Both the position numbers and the translations under genes were made by a program. Below, in pieces: positions 32,533 through 41,305 of a stretch of 64,000 nt of DNA (its first letter is position 1; each line of letters opens with the position of its first letter). Source of the stretch: Sulfurovum sp. (GTDB lineage Bacteria > Campylobacterota > Campylobacteria > Campylobacterales > Sulfurovaceae); contig JAGSGJ010000004.1 of the NCBI GenBank assembly GCA_023955225.1, forward strand, positions 9,953-73,952, in the 5' to 3' direction. The notes beneath the pieces were generated by a model. It was not told the DNA's origin, did not search any database, and saw only the letters and a list, made by a program, of their open reading frames with translations.

Positions 32533-35261
32533 GTTTTAAACCTTTTTTGGCCTATTCTGCTTCAGCAGGGTCTGGGAAAACGTTTGCCCTTTCTGTACGG
32601 TACATTTCACTGCTTTTTAGGGGAGAGGCACCTAGTAGTATACTGGCAGCGACTTTTACCAACAAGGCAGCAGCAGAGATGCGTCAAAGGGTGGTAGACT
32701 CTTTGCGTGGATTGGCTGATGAAAATAATAAACCATTCATTGATGCGATTTGTGTACAGACTGGACTCTCACGTGAGGAACTTTTACTAAAACAGCCTGA
32801 GGTACTGGCACGGTTCTTGGCCAGTAGTTCTTACATCGTTACGTTAGACAGTTTTTTCTCCTCCATTTTACGTTCGGCATCTTTGGAGATAGGACTTGAA
32901 CCGGACTTTGTAACCAAAGAGCAGGGTGAAGATGAACTGGAAAAACATTTCCTTGAAGAAGTGCAGGCTGAAGGATTACTCTCTTCCCTTGTGAAGCTCT
33001 CTATGGATATAGAAGACAAACGTTTTATGAAGATCTTTGATCTTATGCAAAACTTTTATAAGGCGGATCCTTTACTGCCTAAGCAAAAGGAGGGGAATCT
33101 TGCTTTAGTCAAACAAGAAGAGGCATGTGAAGTACTCAGAGTCAAGATGATAAAAGCACTTACAGATGCGGGGTCTGCAGCACGTTGTATGAAGCAGTTT
33201 GAAACAAAGAGCATTAAAGAGTTGTTCGCAAAGTCTCTTTTTGAAAAAGAAACGTTAGCAGAACATTCATGGTTTAAAAAAGTAGCCAACGATGAGATAG
33301 AAGGACTCTATGCTTTTCTCAAAAAAGAGTTAGCCCTTTGGTCACAAGTCAAAGAAGCCATCGTCTTGCATAATCTATTTAAGATATACGACTACTATAA
33401 AAATGCAACGATCACGAATGCAAAGTCTTCTGGTGTTTTGAGTTTTGATGATCTGACTTATTTTACCTACCGACTCTTGCATGAAAGTCTCAGTAAAGAG
33501 TTTTTGTATTTCAAGATAGACTCTAAGTTCAAACATATACTGCTTGATGAGTTTCAAGATACTTCTACTTTACAGTTTTTACTGCTGAAGCCGCTCATAG
33601 ATGAGATATTTGCAGGGCATGGGCAGAGTGAGTTTAAGAGCTTTTTTTATGTAGGTGATACCAAACAGTCTCTTTACCGTTTTCGTGGTGGAGTAGAAGA
33701 GCTGTTTGATAAAGTGGCTGAACACTATGGTGTGAACATAGAACAGATGGATACCAACTATAGAAGTTCCAGAAATGTTGTAGAACAGGTCAATCGATGG
33801 TTTGAGCCAGCAATGGAAGGCTATGTGCCTCAACAGAGTAAAAAAGGGGCTTCTGCAGGGTATGTAGAGGTTTTGGAGTCCGAAGAACTCATAGATGAAG
33901 CAGTGAAGCAAGCGAAACGACTATTAGAATTGGGTGTAGATGTCAATGACATCGCTTTTTTAGTCAGTACGAACAAAGATGGGGTGAGTTTGCAAGAAGC
34001 ATGTCTATCTGAAGACATCGCGACACTTTTACAGACTTCCAGTTCACTCAAAAATCTTCCAAAAATAGCAGCACTTGTTACGATGGTAGCGTATTTGTTT
34101 TATGGTGAGAAGATAGATGCTCAAGCACTGATGTTAAAAGTAGGTAAGAGATTGGAAGATCTGGATACTTCCTGGTTCTCAGCATTTATGAGTCCTTTGC
34201 AAGTGGTAGACAAACTGGTAAGAGAGTTTGGATACTTCGATGAAGATCTAAATATTTTGAAACTGCTAGAGTTTGCATCGAACTTTTCTGATATTCCTAC
34301 GTTTATAGATGAGTTCAGCACTTCTTCCATATCTGTGGCAGCTAACTCAGCGCATGGAGCAAAGATCATGACGATTCATGGATCTAAAGGGCTTGAATTT
34401 GAGTATGTCATACTGTTAGATAAACTCACGCGTAAGAACAGTGATAAGTCAGCCCTGATCTACCATTACAATGATCAGCTCCATATAGACAAGATACTCT
34501 ATAGGACCAAAGGTCGAGAAAATTTTGATGAATCGTATAAGCGTATTATGGATGCACGTAAAGTCTCAGAACTTAAAGACAGAAAAAATATACTTTATGT
34601 GGCTTTAACCCGTGCAGTTGAAGGGCTTATTATTCTTAGAAAACCTAAAGATTCTATTTTTGATGAGATCAATATGGGACCAATGTCTATGGGTGAACTT
34701 CGACAAGCTCAGTCAATGGACAGTGCTTTGGTGCCTGAGCTTGTCGAAGGCAAAGTGACTATCTCAAATTACGGTACGCAAGAGGTACTCTCTGCTGATG
34801 AGGAAGAAGAGAAAGACTATGAGGCTATCTTATTTGGAACAGCTTTGCATTATACATTAGAGATGTTGGGTACCTTTGATGAAAAGAGTTTGAGCTCAGC
34901 AATGCTTTCATTAAAAAATCGTTATGGACAACAGTTGTTTGACCCAAGCATAGAACAGATAGAAGTTCGTATTAAAAATTTGATAGACCATAAAGCATTC
35001 CAACAGATACTTGATGGAGCTATAGTCACGAAAGAGCAGTCTCTTAGTTTCGAGGGAGAACTGAAACAAATAGATCTATTGTTGGAGTATGATGATCACT
35101 GTTTAGTTATAGATTATAAGAGTTCTAAAAAATATGCGTTGAAACATCAAAAACAGGTAAGGTATTATCAAAAAGCCATACGTACTATCACCGGAAAAAG
35201 AACGGAAGGGATGATCATTTATTTGTTAGAAGAAGAAATAGAGGTAGAAACCTTAATATAA
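32529..35261 (+). CDS. addA: AddA-type helicase-nuclease (RecB-like)
   Basis: A 910-residue UvrD-family helicase with C-terminal nuclease. Walker A is YSASAGSGKTFALS near residue 12, Walker B DEFQDTS near 341, later HGSKGLEFEYVILLD and YVALTRA, and a nuclease motif LEYDDHCLVIDYKSS. ATG 32529 overlaps the addB stop; the earlier frame start at 32508 lies in addB. Residues 724-741 (LRQAQSMDSALVPELVEG) are encoded by a 52-base palindromic element (34698-34749), so a repeat has been accommodated in frame between helicase and nuclease domains. Confidence 0.93.
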   Translation: MSFKPFLAYSASAGSGKTFALSVRYISLLFRGEAPSSILAATFTNKAAAEMRQRVVDSLRGLADENNKPFIDAICVQTGLSREELLLKQPEVLARFLASSSYIVTLDSFFSSILRSASLEIGLEPDFVTKEQGEDELEKHFLEEVQAEGLLSSLVKLSMDIEDKRFMKIFDLMQNFYKADPLLPKQKEGNLALVKQEEACEVLRVKMIKALTDAGSAARCMKQFETKSIKELFAKSLFEKETLAEHSWFKKVANDEIEGLYAFLKKELALWSQVKEAIVLHNLFKIYDYYKNATITNAKSSGVLSFDDLTYFTYRLLHESLSKEFLYFKIDSKFKHILLDEFQDTSTLQFLLLKPLIDEIFAGHGQSEFKSFFYVGDTKQSLYRFRGGVEELFDKVAEHYGVNIEQMDTNYRSSRNVVEQVNRWFEPAMEGYVPQQSKKGASAGYVEVLESEELIDEAVKQAKRLLELGVDVNDIAFLVSTNKDGVSLQEACLSEDIATLLQTSSSLKNLPKIAALVTMVAYLFYGEKIDAQALMLKVGKRLEDLDTSWFSAFMSPLQVVDKLVREFGYFDEDLNILKLLEFASNFSDIPTFIDEFSTSSISVAANSAHGAKIMTIHGSKGLEFEYVILLDKLTRKNSDKSALIYHYNDQLHIDKILYRTKGRENFDESYKRIMDARKVSELKDRKNILYVALTRAVEGLIILRKPKDSIFDEINMGPMSMGELRQAQSMDSALVPELVEGKVTISNYGTQEVLSADEEEEKDYEAILFGTALHYTLEMLGTFDEKSLSSAMLSLKNRYGQQLFDPSIEQIEVRIKNLIDHKAFQQILDGAIVTKEQSLSFEGELKQIDLLLEYDDHCLVIDYKSSKKYALKHQKQVRYYQKAIRTITGKRTEGMIIYLLEEEIEVETLI
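34698..34749 (+). repeat. In-frame palindromic element inside addA
   Basis: 15-bp perfect arms CTTCGACAAGCTCAG (34698-34712) and CTGAGCTTGTCGAAG (34735-34749) with a 22-base spacer. Both arms start on codon boundaries of addA, giving LRQAQ and PELVEG. I recall these peptide signatures from unrelated proteins of many bacteria, as products of an intergenic repeat that sometimes enters genes. Confidence 0.85.
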
Positions 35262-35345
35262 TCTTAATTTAAATAAATTTTAAGGTTAAGTGGATACAAT
35301 CCGTTCACAAAAGAGCATAAGCTCATATTTTTATAAGGATTCAAC

Positions 35346-35771
35346 ATGAAATTAACATCAGTTCTTAAACCTGCTGACGTAACACGTGACTGGGTTTTGA
35401 TCGATGCAGAAGGTAAAACTTTTGGTCGTATCTTAACTGAAGTAGCGACACTTCTTAGAGGTAAACACAAGCCATCATTTACACCAAACGTAGATTGTGG
35501 TGACTTCGTAGTAATCATCAACGCTGAAAAAGCAAAATTTTCAGGTGCTAAACTTGAAGACAAAGAGTATTTTACTCACTCTGGTTACTTCGGTTCTACT
35601 AAAAGTAAAAAACTTGGTGACATGCTAGAAAACCATACTGAGAAACTTTTCAGACAAGCTGTTAGAGGTATGCTTCCTAAGACTACTCTTGGTAGAGTAA
35701 TGCTTAAGAAACTTAAAGTATATGCAGGTGCAGAGCACCCACATACTGCACAAATCAATAAGGAGGCGTAA
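35346..35771 (+). CDS. rplM: 50S ribosomal protein L13
   Basis: A 141-residue ribosomal protein. DWVLIDAEGKTFGRILTEVATLLRGKHKPSFTPNVDCGDFVVIINAEK is the L13 signature region, followed by YFTHSGYFG and RGMLPKTTLGR. Normal length. The rpsI gene follows two bases later, the universal L13-S9 pairing. Confidence 0.98.
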   Translation: MKLTSVLKPADVTRDWVLIDAEGKTFGRILTEVATLLRGKHKPSFTPNVDCGDFVVIINAEKAKFSGAKLEDKEYFTHSGYFGSTKSKKLGDMLENHTEKLFRQAVRGMLPKTTLGRVMLKKLKVYAGAEHPHTAQINKEA

Positions 35772-35773
35772 GC

Positions 35774-36163
35774 ATGGCAACTATTTATGCAACAGGTAAA
35801 AGAAAAGCGGCTATCGCTAAAGTTTGGATGACTCCAGGTAACGGTGAAATGCTTATTAACGGTAAAACACTTGACCAATGGTTAGGTGGACACGAAACAC
35901 TTAAGATGAAAGTAAGACTTCCACTTGAACTTACTAAACAACTTGAGTCTATGAATATTAAAGCAACGACACTTGGTGGCGGTTATTCTGCTCAAGCAGA
36001 TGCACTTAAACATGGTATCACTAAAGCTCTTGTAGAGTTTGAACCATCTTTCAGAGCAATTCTTAAGCCAATGGGACTTCTTACTAGAGATTCAAGAGTA
36101 GTTGAAAGAAAGAAGCCAGGAAAGAAAAAAGCGAGAAGATCTCCACAATTCTCAAAAAGATAG
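35774..36163 (+). CDS. rpsI: 30S ribosomal protein S9
   Basis: A 129-residue protein with ATGKRKAAIAKVWM at the start, GGGYSAQADALKHGITKALVEF in the middle and the basic RDSRVVERKKPGKKKARRSPQFSKR tail that reaches the tRNA in the P site. Ends in SKR as usual. Transcribed with rplM; AGGAGG precedes its start inside the rplM end. Confidence 0.98.
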   Translation: MATIYATGKRKAAIAKVWMTPGNGEMLINGKTLDQWLGGHETLKMKVRLPLELTKQLESMNIKATTLGGGYSAQADALKHGITKALVEFEPSFRAILKPMGLLTRDSRVVERKKPGKKKARRSPQFSKR

Positions 36164-36174
36164 TCGATCTTTTA

Positions 36175-36273
36175 CCAAAGCTTGTCTTTGGAAAATCTCT
36201 CCGGAGATATTTTCGACTTCTTTTCCCAAGGTTTGCCCTTGGTATCTTTTGCAAGAGTTTTTCTCTTGCAAAA
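36175..36273 (+). terminator. Array of four hairpins after rpsI
   Basis: Four consecutive stem-loops: CCAAAG/CTTTGG (36175-36191), ATCTC/GAGAT (36195-36208), CCAAGG/CCTTGG (36226-36242) and an 11-bp perfect stem TTTTGCAAGAG/CTCTTGCAAAA (36247-36273). None is followed by a long T-run. They probably end the ribosomal transcript; having four in 100 bases is unusual. Confidence 0.6.
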
Positions 36274-36460
36274 TCTACATTTTAAAACTCCCTACTTTTT
36301 ATTTATCTTATCGAACAAATAGTAACAGAATCACAAGTATGCAGTTTAGCACTTTTCGGGAACCCTATTTTTTATAAATTATATTTATGAAATTGGGAGT
36401 AACAATGTATGAATTGAAAATATGCTAAAATGATTCCCAACTTACTTCTAAAGATACTAA
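36274..36460. other. Promoter gap before the transporter gene
   Basis: AT-rich sequence with ATGCTAAAATGATTCC at 36420-36435, where TAAAAT (36425-36430) is a -10 candidate about 30 bases before ATG 36461. No gene seen. Confidence 0.35.
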
Positions 36461-37951
36461 ATGACAAACTTTTTTGACATCATTATGACACCTGTGCGTG
36501 CGATTAGAATGCGCTATTTACCACTACTTCTTATTTACTTTGCCTATGGTGCCAGTGGCTTTTCAGCGGTAGCAGAGACGTTTTGGGTGAAAGAACAGCT
36601 TAACCTTTCTGCAGAAAACCTCATATCTCTTGCTGTATGGCTGACTGTACCGTGGACGATTAAAATGATATTTGGTCAGATGGTAGACTCTTTTTCTCCT
36701 TTTGGATCTAACCGGAAGATCTATGTCTATATAGGGGCACTGCTTATGGTGTTGGGTACGACACTTATGATAGGATTGGTTTCAGATGCTGTTTGGTTGG
36801 CTGCATATACGAAAGAAAAAGTCTATATATTTGCATCTGTCATCTCTGTGGTAGGTTTTGTACTGCAAGATGTGGTAGCTGATACCATGAGTACGGAAGT
36901 GGTCGATAAAAATCAAACAATCGAAGAGATAAGAAAAGAACTGGCTATGATCCAAGTGCTTGCCAGACTCTCTCTGGGATTGGCTATTTTTACGGTAGCA
37001 GGATTAAAAGGTTGGCTTGCAGAGATATATAGCTATGAAACGATGTTTAAGATCTCGTTATTTATCCCCGCGCTTTCGATCATAGGGGTAACCCTTGTAA
37101 AACTGAACCCAGTAGAGAGTTCACCGCTCAATAAACAGATCTTTTTTGGTGGGTTTCTCTTTGCTGTATTTGTTGTACTTATAGGATATAACGAAGTACC
37201 GTACTCTCAGGAAATAGTCTTTTTTGTTTCTTTGGCTGTGGTATTATATTTCCTTCGTACACTGATTGTTGATCTTGACCCCGATACCATTAGACATATA
37301 CAGATGGCAATGATCGTTATCTTTGTGTACAGAGCAATGCCAAGTGTAGGACCGGGACTTACTTGGTGGGAGATAGATGTTTTAGACTTTGACAAAGCAT
37401 TTTTTGGCACCTTAGGTCAGATAGGTGCAGCTTTGGCGCTGGTAGGGATGTGGATCAGTTCAAAGTATATTATCAATCAAGCCATAGGAAAAGTACTGAT
37501 CTGGATGACAATCATAGGAAGCATATTGTCTTTGCCTATTTTAGCGATGTACTATGATATACATACAATGCTTGGTATCGATGCAAGAACGGTTGCCCTT
37601 GTAGATACTGCGGTGGCTTCACCTTTTGATTATATAGCTGGAGTTTTGATGCTTACTTTAGTAGCTATCTATGCACCTGAAGGGCATAAAGGAACATGGT
37701 TTGCCCTGATGGCGAGTCTTATGAACATTGCTCTGAGTGCAGGAGGACTTTTAAGTAAATATCTCAATAAAATCTTTATTGTGACCAGAGAGATACAGGA
37801 AGAGGGACAAGTAGTTGTACCGTCTAACTATGATGATCTAGGTATGTTGCTTTGGGTTGCTATTGTCGTTGGATTTATTGTACCTATTGTTACGATCCTG
37901 AAATTCAATCCTGACCCAGGTAGAACAAAAAAGAAAAAAGCTGTTAGATAA
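36461..37951 (+). CDS. MFS/BT1-like membrane transporter
   Basis: A 496-residue membrane protein with about twelve helices. The beginning YLPLLLIYFAYGASGFSAVAETFWVKEQLNLSAENL and VPWTIKMIFGQMVDSFSPFGSNRKIYVYIGALL resemble the folate-biopterin transporter (BT1) branch of the major facilitator superfamily, and LQDVVADTMSTEVVD fits the conserved QDVxxDxxxVE motif. It is not flanked by folate genes, so the substrate is open. A long central acidic/hydrophobic loop separates the halves. Confidence 0.75.
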   Translation: MTNFFDIIMTPVRAIRMRYLPLLLIYFAYGASGFSAVAETFWVKEQLNLSAENLISLAVWLTVPWTIKMIFGQMVDSFSPFGSNRKIYVYIGALLMVLGTTLMIGLVSDAVWLAAYTKEKVYIFASVISVVGFVLQDVVADTMSTEVVDKNQTIEEIRKELAMIQVLARLSLGLAIFTVAGLKGWLAEIYSYETMFKISLFIPALSIIGVTLVKLNPVESSPLNKQIFFGGFLFAVFVVLIGYNEVPYSQEIVFFVSLAVVLYFLRTLIVDLDPDTIRHIQMAMIVIFVYRAMPSVGPGLTWWEIDVLDFDKAFFGTLGQIGAALALVGMWISSKYIINQAIGKVLIWMTIIGSILSLPILAMYYDIHTMLGIDARTVALVDTAVASPFDYIAGVLMLTLVAIYAPEGHKGTWFALMASLMNIALSAGGLLSKYLNKIFIVTREIQEEGQVVVPSNYDDLGMLLWVAIVVGFIVPIVTILKFNPDPGRTKKKKAVR

Positions 37952-38017
37952 GCTTTGCAAAAGTGCAGTATTTGGTATTAAATGCAATGCCTTATTATAT
38001 GAAAAGAAAGAGAGAAA

Positions 38018-38650
38018 ATGGTTATATTATTTGATTTAGACGGAACACTTATAGACTCTACAGAAGCGATATTGGAGAGTTTTGGTGTCGCATTTAAAAC
38101 ATTTGGGGCAGCTATACCAGATGATGCACACATCAAAGCGGAGATAGGACACCCTTTAGATGTAATGTTTGCAACACTTGGTGTAGAGGAGTTGCATGTA
38201 GATGCACATGTACAGGCCTATAAGATGCATTATAGAAAAATTTCATGTGCAAAGACTGTATTGCTTCCCGAAGCAAGAGAAGCAGTAGAACTTGCAAGTC
38301 AACATGCTGTTCTGGGAGTTGTGACGACTAAGACGGCCAGATATTCTATAGAACTTTTAGAACATATGGGACTGATGTCATATTTCGATGTACTGGTAGG
38401 TAGAGAAGATGTGGAAAATCCTAAACCTCACCCGGAACCAATCTTCAAAGCTTTATCAAAATTGAAAAGTGATGAAAATAAGTATTGGATGATAGGTGAT
38501 ACACCCATGGATATTTTGGCAGCCAAAGCAGCGAATATAAATAGTGTTGCTGTGACATGCGGATATGCAGATGAAGCATTACTATTAAAGCATACTGATA
38601 ATGTATCCAAAACGGCTCTTGAAGCTGTGAAATTTATCACTCTAGTATAA
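38018..38650 (+). CDS. HAD-superfamily phosphatase (phosphoglycolate phosphatase-like)
   Basis: A 210-residue HAD hydrolase: motif I FDLDGTLIDS with nucleophile Asp6 and Asp8, motif II Thr in VVTTKTARYS, Lys in ENPKPHPEP and motif IV GDTPMDILAAKAA. A helical cap lies between residues 15 and 85. It resembles phosphoglycolate phosphatase and PpaX-type pyrophosphatases; substrate not determinable. Single gene with its own ribosome site GAAAGAGAG. Confidence 0.85.
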   Translation: MVILFDLDGTLIDSTEAILESFGVAFKTFGAAIPDDAHIKAEIGHPLDVMFATLGVEELHVDAHVQAYKMHYRKISCAKTVLLPEAREAVELASQHAVLGVVTTKTARYSIELLEHMGLMSYFDVLVGREDVENPKPHPEPIFKALSKLKSDENKYWMIGDTPMDILAAKAANINSVAVTCGYADEALLLKHTDNVSKTALEAVKFITLV

Positions 38651-38861
38651 GCAAAGATGTTGATGATCACTGGGCTATGCTACAAAGAGGTGAAGAAGCT
38701 AGAGTTTAATCTTTCGAGTTACGTTATTTACTCTTTGATCGAGCAGATTTAGTCTGTTTGGTCATTAGCCTAATTCTGCGGTAAATGAATCCAAAACCTT
38801 ACACATAACGCTACAAAGCTTTAAGTTTTTCATATATTTTAGTTCTATTAGTAAATCTCGC

Positions 38862-38867
38862 TATAAT
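38862..38867 (+). promoter_or_regulatory. -10 box (TATAAT) for luxS
   Basis: Perfect TATAAT 26 bases before the luxS start, preceded by T-rich sequence (38827-38841). The preceding gap (38651-38861) shows no gene. Confidence 0.55.
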
Positions 38868-38893
38868 CAAAAAAATATTATTAAGGAAATCCT

Positions 38894-39409
38894 ATGCCAT
38901 TATTAGACAGTTTTACAGTGGATCATACAAAGATGATCGCACCAGCGGTACGTGTTGCTAAAAAGATGAGTAGCCCAAGCGGAGATGATATCACTGTGTT
39001 TGATCTACGTTTTTGTGTACCTAACGAGGAAGCATTATCGCCAAAAGGTATTCATACGTTGGAACACCTTTTTGCTGGTTTTATGAGAGATCATTTGAAC
39101 AATAAAGATGTAGAGATCATAGATCTTTCTCCTATGGGATGCCGTACAGGGTTTTATATGTCAGTGCTTGGTTCACCTAAAGCCAAAGAGGTAGCCAAAG
39201 CGTGGAAGAAGTCGATGAAAGATGTCCTAGAAGTTGAGAGTAAAAAAGACATTCCAGAACTTAATGTGCATCAGTGTGGGACCTTTAAGATGCATTCATT
39301 AGGTGAAGCACAACATATCGCACATAATATATTGGACAGAGGTATAGGCGAGATGGACAATAAAAAACTTAAAATGACAAAAAAGCAACTTAAAGAGGCA
39401 AATAAATAG
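38894..39409 (+). CDS. luxS: S-ribosylhomocysteine lyase (AI-2 synthase)
   Basis: A 171-residue metalloenzyme of the activated methyl cycle, cleaving S-ribosylhomocysteine to homocysteine and the AI-2 precursor. Metal ligands His54 and His58 with catalytic Glu57 are in HTLEH; the active-site Cys is in SPMGCRTGFY and the third ligand in HQCGTFK. Full length. Preceded by AAGGAAA and its own promoter. Confidence 0.97.
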   Translation: MPLLDSFTVDHTKMIAPAVRVAKKMSSPSGDDITVFDLRFCVPNEEALSPKGIHTLEHLFAGFMRDHLNNKDVEIIDLSPMGCRTGFYMSVLGSPKAKEVAKAWKKSMKDVLEVESKKDIPELNVHQCGTFKMHSLGEAQHIAHNILDRGIGEMDNKKLKMTKKQLKEANK

Positions 39410-39439
39410 TGTATATGCTTACTCTTACAGATACGTTTG

Positions 39440-40246
39440 ATGTATAATGAATCGTTAAGAGAAGAAAAAAAGCTGGTACTATGTGAAGATGGTACCAATA
39501 CACTTTTTTCTGTTGAATTTGATGAACCCTATCACTCTACCAAAGATGGTGCGCTTCACGAGTCTTTGGAAAAACATGTAAAACCCGCATTGGCTTTAAG
39601 CAAAGAAAAGACCGAATTGACTATCTTAGACATCTGTTTTGGTCTAGGATACAATACCTTTGCCACAATTTATTACATCAAAACACAGGGATTAAAGACA
39701 AAGGTGCACATACTCTCACCAGAGTTTGATGAAGGACTTGTTCGTTCTCTGGATACGTTTGATTTTCCTCCCGAGTTTAATAGTATCAAACACATCATAA
39801 AAGCGATCAGCTCTGATCTTCACTATGCAGATGAACAGTTCAAGATAGAGATACTTCTGGGTGATGCAAGAAAAAGTATCCCAAACATTCAACAGAAGAT
39901 AGATATCATCTATCAAGATGCATTCAGTCCTGCACACAATCCACTGCTTTGGACAAAAGAACACTTTGCAGATATAAGGGCCATTTCCAAAGAAGATGCA
40001 CTTTTAACAACGTACTCAATAGCAGCAGCAATACGTTTAGGACTTTATGAGAATGATTTTTTTATCTTTGTGCATAGAGCTGAACTGATGCGCTATTCCA
40101 CGGTGGCAAGTTTGAAGATGTTGGATTTGGAATACATAGATATGGAACTGAAAAAAGTTCGTAATACCCAAGCACGCAGTATGAAAGATGTGGATTATTT
40201 AAAAGATATGAACCGTTATCCAAACAGTACCACTCTTGGTACTTAA
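39440..40246 (+). CDS. mnmD: tRNA 5-methylaminomethyl-2-thiouridine methyltransferase (MnmD type)
   Basis: A 268-residue SAM-dependent methyltransferase equal to the N-terminal half of MnmC, without the FAD oxidase half. LFSVEFDEPYHSTKDGALHESLEKHV is the family opening, ILDICFGLGYNTFATIYY the SAM site, and IYQDAFSPAHNPLLWT the catalytic region. The start is unclear: ATG 39440 or TTG 39437, with no good ribosome site. Its last 48 bases overlap the opposing cupin gene. mnmG in this window acts in the same wobble-uridine pathway. Confidence 0.82.
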   Translation: MYNESLREEKKLVLCEDGTNTLFSVEFDEPYHSTKDGALHESLEKHVKPALALSKEKTELTILDICFGLGYNTFATIYYIKTQGLKTKVHILSPEFDEGLVRSLDTFDFPPEFNSIKHIIKAISSDLHYADEQFKIEILLGDARKSIPNIQQKIDIIYQDAFSPAHNPLLWTKEHFADIRAISKEDALLTTYSIAAAIRLGLYENDFFIFVHRAELMRYSTVASLKMLDLEYIDMELKKVRNTQARSMKDVDYLKDMNRYPNSTTLGT

Positions 40247-40492
40247 AACACGATGGGGTGTCTTTGAAGGGATGAAGAGCGTATCTCCCTTTGTAAGCTT
40301 TTTCTCTTCATTGTTCAGAAGCAGTATCGCTTCACCCTCAAGTAAAACCAGCCATTCATCTTCTTCCTGTAGGTACTCAGTATCCTCTATAGTATCTGAA
40401 CTAACGATGCGGTTTATTTTGATATTTTTATGTTCAAGGAGAGTGCTGAAGGTTTCGCCACTTTTTGGTGTGAAATAATCGTAAATATTCAC
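40199..40492 (-). CDS. Cupin-domain protein
   Basis: A 97-residue single-cupin protein. It has EEDEWLVLLEGEAILLL and GDTLFIPSKTPHRVLS, the two cupin motifs, with the second-motif His and one motif-1 Glu but no motif-1 HxH pair, so metal binding is doubtful. Its stop is one base from the riboflavin synthase start region and it shares 48 bases antisense with mnmD. Probably co-transcribed with ribE; function unknown. Confidence 0.75.
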   Translation of the reverse strand: MNIYDYFTPKSGETFSTLLEHKNIKINRIVSSDTIEDTEYLQEEDEWLVLLEGEAILLLNNEEKKLTKGDTLFIPSKTPHRVLSTKSGTVWITVHIF

Positions 40493-41109
40493 TAGTATGT
40501 CATTTGTAAACTGTCAACATCATTCCAACTCATACTTTTTTTAGAACTTCTGTGTGCCAGTATATGGTCGATGTATCTGGCAAACACATCGGTTTCAATG
40601 TTAAGTTTTGTTCCTACTTTGTAGTTTTTCATCAGAGTCTCTTTGAGTGTATGAGGGATGATAGTGAGTCTGAAGTTATCTGCCCCTACATCATTGACTG
40701 TTAGAGAGATACCATCTATAGTGATGGAGCCTTTTGGAATGATATGTACAATATACTTCTTATCTACAGTGATGATGAAGTCGGTGGCATTTTCTCTAGG
40801 CGTGATCTGTGAGACGGTACCGACACAATCTACATGCCCCTGTACGATGTGACCTTCAAAACGATCATTCATCATCATGGCAGGCTCCATATGTACAGCA
40901 CCGGAGATCTTGCTCTCATCGATAATGGAACGTGTTTCATCTGCGAGTTCAAGATCAAAACCATCACTGTGCAGCTTGATGACAGTAAGACAGACACCAT
41001 TGATGGCGATAGAGTCACCAATTTTTGCGGGATGCTTAGACTTAATGGTTAAAATGTTGTTCTGATAGCTTTTTACTGTAGCAATTTCTCGTATAAGTCC
41101 TGTAAACAT
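40492..41109 (-). CDS. ribE: Riboflavin synthase alpha subunit
   Basis: A 205-residue enzyme that dismutates lumazine to riboflavin. MFTGLI at the N terminus and two similar lumazine-binding halves (first SIAINGVCLTVIKL, second GSITIDGISLTVND) are seen, with FEGHIVQGHVDCVGTV at the domain junction. The cupin gene begins where ribE ends (they share base 40492), so translation is coupled. Transcribed divergently from mnmG. Confidence 0.93.
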   Translation of the reverse strand: MFTGLIREIATVKSYQNNILTIKSKHPAKIGDSIAINGVCLTVIKLHSDGFDLELADETRSIIDESKISGAVHMEPAMMMNDRFEGHIVQGHVDCVGTVSQITPRENATDFIITVDKKYIVHIIPKGSITIDGISLTVNDVGADNFRLTIIPHTLKETLMKNYKVGTKLNIETDVFARYIDHILAHRSSKKSMSWNDVDSLQMTY

Positions 41110-41150
41110 GTGTTTCCTTAATTAGAACGTGTTTTGATCAAAGTCCAAGA

Positions 41151-41210
41151 CACTACGCTGACGCTAAGTCAACTTCAGCAGTTGGCTCATACGACTAGTC
41201 GTATTTTAAA
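41151..41210 (+). repeat. Intergenic stem-loop element, copy 5
   Basis: CTACGCTGAC, CTTCAGCAGT and GGCTCA landmarks match copy 6. The arms GCTGA (41157-41161) and TCAGC (41175-41179) can pair, and a 16-bp perfect palindrome ATACGACTAGTCGTAT lies at 41189-41204. It is in the 196-base ribE-mnmG gap, upstream of the mnmG -10 box. Confidence 0.7.
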
Positions 41211-41225
41211 ATGATATTTTTTGGA

Positions 41226-41231
41226 TATAAT
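41226..41231 (+). promoter_or_regulatory. -10 box (TATAAT) for mnmG
   Basis: Perfect TATAAT, 75 bases before the mnmG start; the intervening sequence is very AT-rich. This places copy 5 of the repeat upstream of the promoter, not in the leader. Confidence 0.45.
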
Positions 41232-41305
41232 TCGATTATTATAGCAAAATATATATATTTTTTTTGTTCCTTGCTTTGGCTTGTGAATAAGAGGTAAGGT
41301 TTTTT

